Of a stretch of 6,868 nt of DNA, positions 1-4,425 are shown one piece after another. The translations under genes were made by a program, and so were the position numbers. Positions within the stretch are counted from its first letter, which is position 1; every line of letters begins with the position of its first letter. The stretch is from Chloroflexota bacterium. Lineage in GTDB: Bacteria > Chloroflexota > Dehalococcoidia > SZUA-161 > SpSt-899. Below the pieces are notes generated by a model that was not told where the DNA came from, did not search any database, and saw nothing but the letters and a program-made list of their open reading frames with translations. The DNA is taken from assembly GCA_018725425.1 (NCBI GenBank), contig QLUL01000057.1:1-6868 (forward strand), read 5' to 3'.

Positions 1-355
1 TATCTCCGAGTTCAAGCACGGTCAGATTGGTCAACCCGGAGAGTGGAGAGAGAACACTGATCCGATTTCCACTTAACTGGAGCACGGTCAGATTGGTCAG
101 TTCGGAGAGCGGGGCGAGATCGGTGATCTGATTGCCGCTAAGATTGAGGCGGGTTAGATTGGTCAGTTCGGAGAGCGGGGTGATGTCTGCGATCCGATTG
201 CCCTCAAGGGCGAGCACGGTCAGATTGGTTAACCCCAAGAGCGGGGTGAGGTCGGTGATCCAGTTGTTCCCAAGATCGAGCCAGGTCAGACTGCTGAGAT
301 ATTGGATCCCCATAAGGTCGGTAATGCCGGCCCGCCTCAACTCGAGGCGAGTTAA
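1..355 (-). repeat. 66-bp tandem repeats coding for LRR units
   Basis: Five complete 66-bp units (355-290, 289-224, 223-158, 157-92, 91-26) and one partial unit (25-1) code for the 22-residue LRR repeats. The first two are diverged; the later ones are close to identical in DNA. The 17-mer AGCACGGTCAGATTGGT on the plus strand occurs exactly at 15-31, 81-97 and 213-229, that is at offsets of 66 and 132 bp. Such DNA-level similarity suggests recent duplication or homogenisation of repeat units. The array continues past the left edge, so total copy number is unknown. Confidence 0.9.
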
Positions 356-814
356 ATGGATGAGGTCCGCTCGAAAGAGCGGGCCGGTCTCCTTATTAAT
401 GGCACGCCTTATCTTCCACTCCAGGTTGCGATCGGAGAAGGTCACCTGGTGATCATGCTCCTCCTGGACTACAACATCCACCCGAGCCGGCGTGCTGTCC
501 ACCGTTCCGTCGTTTACCACCAGATGGAAGGTGTAGGTGCCGGTTACTGTGGGTGTAAACGTCGGCCTGATTGCCGTCGGATCGGACAGGGTAATTCCCG
601 GCCCAGTGGTCTGAGTCCATTGAAAGCTCAAGCGCTCGCCGTCCGGATCATGGCTTGCTAAACCATCTAAGATGACTAAGGCGCCAACCGCCACTGTAGG
701 GTCAGATCCGGCATCAGCGACAGGGGGGTGGTTTTGCTCACCACGCACAGCCAGGAACAGGAAGACCAAACTCACCAACACCAACACACCCAGGAACACC
801 CTGGCCCATCTCAT
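1..814 (-). CDS. PKD-like and leucine-rich-repeat (internalin-like) exported surface protein, 3' end off window
   Basis: The frame is open from the start to the left edge (271 residues visible, no stop), so the C-terminus is missing. Residues about 1-24 form a signal peptide or membrane anchor: an Arg-containing start, then a long Leu/Val/Phe stretch. Residues about 29-116 resemble a PKD-like beta-sandwich, with the blocks PPVADAGSDPTVAVG, ASHDPDG and GTYTFHLVVNDG. Residues about 123-153 look like an N-terminal LRR cap (VTFSDRNLEWKIRRAI). From residue 154 there are five complete 22-residue repeats of the form LTxLxLxxNxITDLxPLxxLTN and a sixth cut by the edge. The protein should be outside the membrane, in binding or adhesion; its partner is unknown. 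The ATG at 814 is preferred because GGGGAG lies 7 nt upstream. An in-frame ATG at 829 would add five residues (MGRRL) but has a weaker site, and an in-frame TGA lies just beyond it. The gene follows the ABC ATPase by 89 nt, so it may be read through from the operon, but a role in transport is not shown. Confidence 0.88.
   Translation of the reverse strand, partial: MRWARVFLGVLVLVSLVFLFLAVRGEQNHPPVADAGSDPTVAVGALVILDGLASHDPDGERLSFQWTQTTGPGITLSDPTAIRPTFTPTVTGTYTFHLVVNDGTVDSTPARVDVVVQEEHDHQVTFSDRNLEWKIRRAINKETGPLFRADLIHLTRLELRRAGITDLMGIQYLSSLTWLDLGNNWITDLTPLLGLTNLTVLALEGNRIADITPLSELTNLTRLNLSGNQITDLAPLSELTNLTVLQLSGNRISVLSPLSGLTNLTVLELGD
364..385. repeat. Small perfect-stem inverted repeat inside the LRR gene
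   Basis: On the plus strand CCGCTC (367-372) and GAGCGG (377-382) flank GAAA. The stem extends outward by a T-G wobble and two G-C pairs to 364 and 385. It lies in codons of the LRR cap just before the first repeat. On the sense (minus) strand the loop is UUUC and the wobble becomes a C-A mismatch. No function is implied; it may be a coding coincidence. Confidence 0.5.
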
Positions 815-903
815 CAGTCGTCTCCCCATTCTGGATCACTTTCCCGCAATACTAAACCGACTTCTCTTCAGGTATCAGTCCCGGTATGTGGCCAGGGGTA
901 GTA

Positions 904-1869
904 TTAACCGTGTAGCCAGCACTTCACCCAGTGATCGGCCTCCACCTTCTTAAAGGGCGGCTCCTCCTGGCAGCGACCAAACCGAGAGGGGCAACGCTCG
1001 GCAAAGCGGCAGCCCGGGGGGGGGTTGATCAGGCTCGGTGGTTGCCCCGGGATGAACCCCAGCTCCTTGTCCTCACGGAGTGTGGGCACGCTCGCCATCA
1101 GCCGCTGCGAGTATGGGTGAAGCGGGTGGCGGTAAAACCGCCCGGCGTCGCACCGCTCCACCACCTGCCCGGCATACATCACCACCGCCTCGTCCGCCAG
1201 CTCGCTGGAGGTGGCGATGTCATGGGTAATAAGGACAAACCTCATCCTGAACTTCTGCTTGACCTCCTTGAGCAGATTCATGATGTTCGCCTGCGTCAGC
1301 ACGTCCAGCGCCGAGGTTGGCTCGTCGAGAACCACCAGAGCGGGGTTCGCAACCAGCGCGGTAGCGATGGCGACACGCTGTCGCATCCCGCCGGAGAGCT
1401 CAAAGGCGTAACGGTTCAGGAAGTCCACCGGGAGACCTACCATCTCGCATGCTGACCTTGCCCGCTCCGCCGCCTCCCCCTTCCCCCCCACCAGCCCATG
1501 TGTCAGCAAGGGTTCGGCGACTTGATCCCCAACCTTGATCACCGGGTTGAGGGAATTCATCGCCGCCTGGGATACGAGGGCGAACTTGGTCCATCGCACC
1601 TCCCGCCGGAAGCGCTCGTCGCCGAACTGCATCAGGTCAACGCCGTTGAGGTGAACCTGCCCGGTGTAGGTATGTACATTACGGGGCAGCAGCCTCAGGA
1701 TTGCTCTGGCAAGCGAGGTCTTACCACAGCCGGACTCCCCGACGATCACCATCGCCGGTTTCCGGCCGATCTCGAGGCTCACCCCATCCACCGCCTGAAG
1801 CGGGCCCCTGGCGGTGCGAAAGTAGAGCCGCAGGTTCTCGATCCCGATAAGCGTATCTCCCTTCATCAT
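904..1869 (-). CDS. Peptide-type ABC transporter ATPase, DppD/OppD family
   Basis: This 321-residue cytoplasmic ATPase powers the importer encoded upstream. Visible motifs, in order, are Walker A GESGCGKT (44-51), Q-loop glutamine 101 in LVSQAAMNSLNP, signature LSGGMRQR (158-165), Walker B LVVLDEP (178-184) followed by the D-loop SALD, and switch histidine 216 in ITHD. All residues needed for ATP hydrolysis are present. The C-terminal oligopeptide-transporter extension begins near FYRHPLHPYS (245-254) and carries cysteines 287, 293, 300 and 317 in a C-x5-C-x6-C-x16-C pattern, which in this family can hold an iron-sulfur cluster. Length is normal for DppD/OppD. The start is ATGATG; the first ATG overlaps the stop of the upstream permease as ATGA, with GAGAGAGG just before it, and the second ATG, one codon on, has better spacing. 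A 9-C run (minus strand, 1024-1016) lies directly before the first cysteine. No DppF/OppF partner follows; the next gene is the LRR protein. The substrate is not determined. Confidence 0.95.
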   Translation of the reverse strand: MMKGDTLIGIENLRLYFRTARGPLQAVDGVSLEIGRKPAMVIVGESGCGKTSLARAILRLLPRNVHTYTGQVHLNGVDLMQFGDERFRREVRWTKFALVSQAAMNSLNPVIKVGDQVAEPLLTHGLVGGKGEAAERARSACEMVGLPVDFLNRYAFELSGGMRQRVAIATALVANPALVVLDEPTSALDVLTQANIMNLLKEVKQKFRMRFVLITHDIATSSELADEAVVMYAGQVVERCDAGRFYRHPLHPYSQRLMASVPTLREDKELGFIPGQPPSLINPPPGCRFAERCPSRFGRCQEEPPFKKVEADHWVKCWLHG

Positions 1870-3194
1870 ACCTCTCTCAACCGCGGATTGACGATGCGAT
1901 CAAGGGTAAAGCCGACCAAGGCGAAGCCAAGCCCTAACAACATCAGGACGAGCGCCGGCAACACCGTCCAGTAGTAGTGCCCCATGTAGACCGCCCCATT
2001 TGCCCAGGCATCGCTCAGCACCTTTCCCCAGGTGGGGAGGAGGGGGTCGCCCAACCCCAGGACCGCTAGTGTAGCCTCGAGGAAAACAAAGCCAGGAATC
2101 TGAATGACGAAGAGGGGGAGGAGCACCGGGGCCACCTTGGGGAGCATATAGCGGAAAATAATCCTCCAGTTCCCGGCCCCATACGCCCTGGCTGCCTCAA
2201 TATAGGGCGATTCCTTCAGCGGGAGGAACATGGAACGGAAGACAAAAAAGCTGGCACTGAAGACGTTAAGGGCAATAACCATCCCCAACATCACCCAGAT
2301 GCTGCGTGAGTACAGGTAGCCGATCATGATGAGGATGGGGAGAATCGGCAGGATGATATTCACCTGGGTGAGCCAGCGGAAAACGCCATCCACCCACTTC
2401 CCGAACCAGACGCCGATGGCAGCGATGACGAGGGTGCTGGCCGTGGCCCCCACCGCTGCCAGCAATCCGAAGACAAGGGCGATCGGCGTCCCCCAGATAA
2501 GCGCCACCATGATGTCCCGGCGCAGGTGATCGGTTCCAGCCAGTCCATGAACCTGCCCGTAGACCACCAGCCGCGCATCGAGGTCAGCGCCTTCCTCAAA
2601 CAACCACCCCTCGACCCGCAGCGCATAGCGACCCCTGAGGAGCTCTCCGGCGGGGTCCTGGAAAAGCGCTCTTTCGGCTGCCTCGCCCCCCAGCCTCCGC
2701 ATGAGGGCGGTATCCAGCGATATGCGGTATGGTGGCCCCGCCGCTCGGCTCCCCAGACTGATCTCCCGCCCATCGGGGGTTAGCCATATAAGTGAGACCG
2801 ACGGCGCCAGTTTATCATACTCCACCGCAAAGAACAGGGTAATTTCCTTGGGGAAATCGTCATACTCGAAGTCAAAGGGGAGCAGTATCTCCACCGTGCT
2901 CAACCCCTCTCCGAGGGGCGAGACACTTTTGGTGGTCCCGGCCTCGCGGCTGTCCATGATAATGGTCTCCGGGCGGTTCACCCCCGGAAGGAGGTTGATC
3001 CACCTCGGCCAGGCAATTCTGGGGGTCTCATGCCAGATGCCGCCATCTCCCCTCCAGAGGCTTATCGCCTCGCCGGGGGACCATAAGATCAGGGCATAAA
3101 TGGCCACCACCACCATCGCGCCAATAATTACCAGCCCGACGGTGGCGGAGCGATAGCGGGTGAGATGCTTGATTGTGCTGCGAAAGGTGCTCAT
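1866..3194 (-). CDS. Peptide-type ABC transporter permease, DppC/OppC family, with large extracytoplasmic insertion
   Basis: This 442-residue inner-membrane subunit forms half of the translocation channel. The first membrane helix is at about 18-38. Residues about 39-225 are a long non-membrane segment rich in predicted strands, then GTDHLRRD (220-227) marks the start of the ordinary DppC core. Further membrane segments lie at about 228-248, 251-265, 278-294, 298-318, 352-376 and 408-430. The EAA coupling loop that contacts the ATPase is at about 331-350 (YIEAARAYGAGNWRIIFRYM), followed by FLEATLAVLGLGDPLLPTWG (371-390). The C-terminus has the typical LDRIVNPRLR. DppC proteins are usually near 300 residues; the excess is the 39-225 block, which should face outside, towards the binding protein. 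The usual Gly of GTDxLGRD is Arg here. The ATG overlaps the upstream permease stop by 4 nt (ATGA), with a GGAAGGA Shine-Dalgarno about 4 nt upstream; the stop overlaps the ATPase start in the same way. Confidence 0.94.
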   Translation of the reverse strand: MSTFRSTIKHLTRYRSATVGLVIIGAMVVVAIYALILWSPGEAISLWRGDGGIWHETPRIAWPRWINLLPGVNRPETIIMDSREAGTTKSVSPLGEGLSTVEILLPFDFEYDDFPKEITLFFAVEYDKLAPSVSLIWLTPDGREISLGSRAAGPPYRISLDTALMRRLGGEAAERALFQDPAGELLRGRYALRVEGWLFEEGADLDARLVVYGQVHGLAGTDHLRRDIMVALIWGTPIALVFGLLAAVGATASTLVIAAIGVWFGKWVDGVFRWLTQVNIILPILPILIMIGYLYSRSIWVMLGMVIALNVFSASFFVFRSMFLPLKESPYIEAARAYGAGNWRIIFRYMLPKVAPVLLPLFVIQIPGFVFLEATLAVLGLGDPLLPTWGKVLSDAWANGAVYMGHYYWTVLPALVLMLLGLGFALVGFTLDRIVNPRLREV

Positions 3195-4309
3195 GACGTC
3201 CTTCCCTCGGCGCCAACCTTCACCCTGGGGTCAACCACGGCGTAGACGATGTCCAGCAGGAAAAGGGTTACCACCAGGAGGTAGGCGTAGATGACCACCG
3301 CCCCCACGACAACGGCGGTCTCAAATAGCCGCATCGCCCTCCAGAGGAGACTCCCCAGCCCCGGCCAGCCGAAGATCGTTTCCAGGACAATCGCACCCAT
3401 CCACATGCCAATTAGCATTAAGGCAAAACTGGTAATGATCGGGGGCAGGGTCGGCCGCAGAATGTGCTGCCGCTCAATCGCCCCCGATGACAGCCCCTTG
3501 GCCTTGGCCATCTCCACGTAGTCCTCACTGGAGTGAATCAGGAAGAAGGTTCGCCAATTGTAGATACTGACGAAAATACCGCCGATGACCATGGCAGAGA
3601 CGGGCAGGACCATGTGCCGCAGCACACTCAAAGCATACTCCCACATGGTTGGTGGAGGCGGAGCGGCGACAAATCCCCCGAAGGGCAAAAGCCGCAGCAC
3701 CGCGGCGAATATGAGAATAAGAAAGATACCATAGAACCAAGCCGGGGCGGCCGAGGTGGGAGCCAAAGCAATGACTGCCTGATCCAGTTTGCTCCCATAA
3801 CGCCGGGAGAGAAAGAGGGCGCCAAAGAGGGCAACAAAGAACATCAAAAGACTGGTGGTGCCAAAAAGCAAAAGCGTGTGTGGAAGCCTCTCCAGGAGGA
3901 TCTCCCGCACAAACCGCGACCCCTTATCACTCATCAGGGTAGTAGAGTGCCCCAAGTCGAGCGACATGGCATCGGTTAGATAGCGGACGCTGCGTATTGG
4001 GAAGGGGATGTCCAGCCCTAGGGCCGCGATCCGAATCTCTCTCGTCTTAGCGATGACCTCCTCTCGCTCCGCCCGCGGTAAGGCCAGAAGCTCCTCATCT
4101 GCGGCAACCCACGCCGCGATCCCTTCATCAATCATACCTATCTTTATCTGGTCAACGTGCCCTCCCATGTTGGCAATAAGGATGGTGATGTAGACCGCAA
4201 TAACCACCGAGATGCCCAGCGTAAGCGCCCTTACCAGCATGTACCGCCCTACTCTGCCAAGGGTGCTACCAGACTTCTCCCCGCTGTGACCTTCGGCTAT
4301 CCTGGCCAT
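3191..4309 (-). CDS. Peptide-type ABC transporter permease, DppB/OppB family
   Basis: This 372-residue inner-membrane protein forms the other half of the channel. Membrane segments are at about 25-48, 144-168, 177-207, 230-250, 288-310 and 331-354. Between the first two lies an enlarged external region (about 49-143), largely charged and helical (VAADEELLALPRAEREEVIAK is within 68-88), which ends in the family block LGLDIPFPIRSVRYL and SLDLGHS (97-122). The EAA loop that docks the ATPase is at about 263-283 (DYVEMAKAKG onward), then ETIFGWPGLGSLLWRAM (310-326) and the C-terminal DPRVKV, all typical of DppB. The ATG has AAGGGGAG 7 nt upstream and an in-frame TAA lies further upstream, so this start is well supported. 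The upstream gap carries a composite hairpin that can compete with this ribosome-binding site. The stop overlaps the next permease by ATGA, implying translational coupling. Confidence 0.95.
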   Translation of the reverse strand: MARIAEGHSGEKSGSTLGRVGRYMLVRALTLGISVVIAVYITILIANMGGHVDQIKIGMIDEGIAAWVAADEELLALPRAEREEVIAKTREIRIAALGLDIPFPIRSVRYLTDAMSLDLGHSTTLMSDKGSRFVREILLERLPHTLLLFGTTSLLMFFVALFGALFLSRRYGSKLDQAVIALAPTSAAPAWFYGIFLILIFAAVLRLLPFGGFVAAPPPPTMWEYALSVLRHMVLPVSAMVIGGIFVSIYNWRTFFLIHSSEDYVEMAKAKGLSSGAIERQHILRPTLPPIITSFALMLIGMWMGAIVLETIFGWPGLGSLLWRAMRLFETAVVVGAVVIYAYLLVVTLFLLDIVYAVVDPRVKVGAEGRTS

Positions 4310-4316
4310 AGTGTGA

Positions 4317-4324
4317 CTCCCCTT
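4317..4324 (-). promoter_or_regulatory. Ribosome-binding site of the first permease, potentially occluded
   Basis: Minus-strand AAGGGGAG lies 7 nt before the ATG at 4309. Its AGGGG (4323-4319) can pair with CCCCU (4332-4328) across a CCGA loop, a 5-bp GC-rich hairpin that would hide the site. The CCCCU also belongs to the 3' arm of the larger upstream stem, so the site is free only when that stem forms or when neither structure does. Confidence 0.6.
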
Positions 4325-4325
4325 C

Positions 4326-4371
4326 GGAGGGGTCGATTAGGAGACGGGACCGTCCCCGCCACGACCCCTCC
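4326..4371 (-). promoter_or_regulatory. Intercistronic composite hairpin between binding-protein and permease genes
   Basis: The arms GGAGGGGTCG (minus 4371-4362) and CGACCCCTCC (minus 4335-4326) are perfect 10-bp inverted repeats. Between them GGGGAC and GUCUCC form an inner 6-bp stem with one G-U pair around a GGUCCC loop, separated from the outer stem by a symmetric 4x4 internal loop (UGGC/UAAU). No U-run follows on the minus strand, so it is not a classic rho-independent terminator for this operon. Hairpins placed between a binding-protein gene and its permease genes are known in other ABC operons (for example malE-malF) to stabilise the upstream mRNA segment. That role, or control of permease translation, is inferred here. 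The rest of the 116-nt gap shows no convincing gene. Confidence 0.65.
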
Positions 4372-4425
4372 ATTTTACCGCATCATCATACCTTTCGAGT
4401 TTCCTCGTCCCGGGTGCGCAACGTG

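Noticed and set aside
132..661. Two plus-strand open frames of about 100 codons opposite the LRR gene
   Set aside because: The minus strand carries a continuous frame with signal peptide, PKD-like domain and regular 22-residue LRRs across this region. The plus-strand products are low-complexity shadows of it.
830..903. Promoter or terminator in the gap after the ATPase gene
   Set aside because: TAGTAT could be a weak -10 element, but no -35 match lies at a proper distance, and no GC-rich stem with a U-run follows the ATPase stop. ATACC occurs twice as a direct, not inverted, repeat.
4326..4371. Rho-independent terminator between the binding-protein and permease genes
   Set aside because: The stem is strong, but on the minus strand it is followed by GAAGGGGAG, not a U-run. 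The only T-run (TTTT) is on the plus-strand side, where no gene ends.
4307..4373. Small leader ORF starting at the ATG at 4373 and overlapping the permease start
   Set aside because: It has no clear ribosome-binding site, an unconvincing composition and a different frame from the permease. It is probably just the hairpin read as codons.
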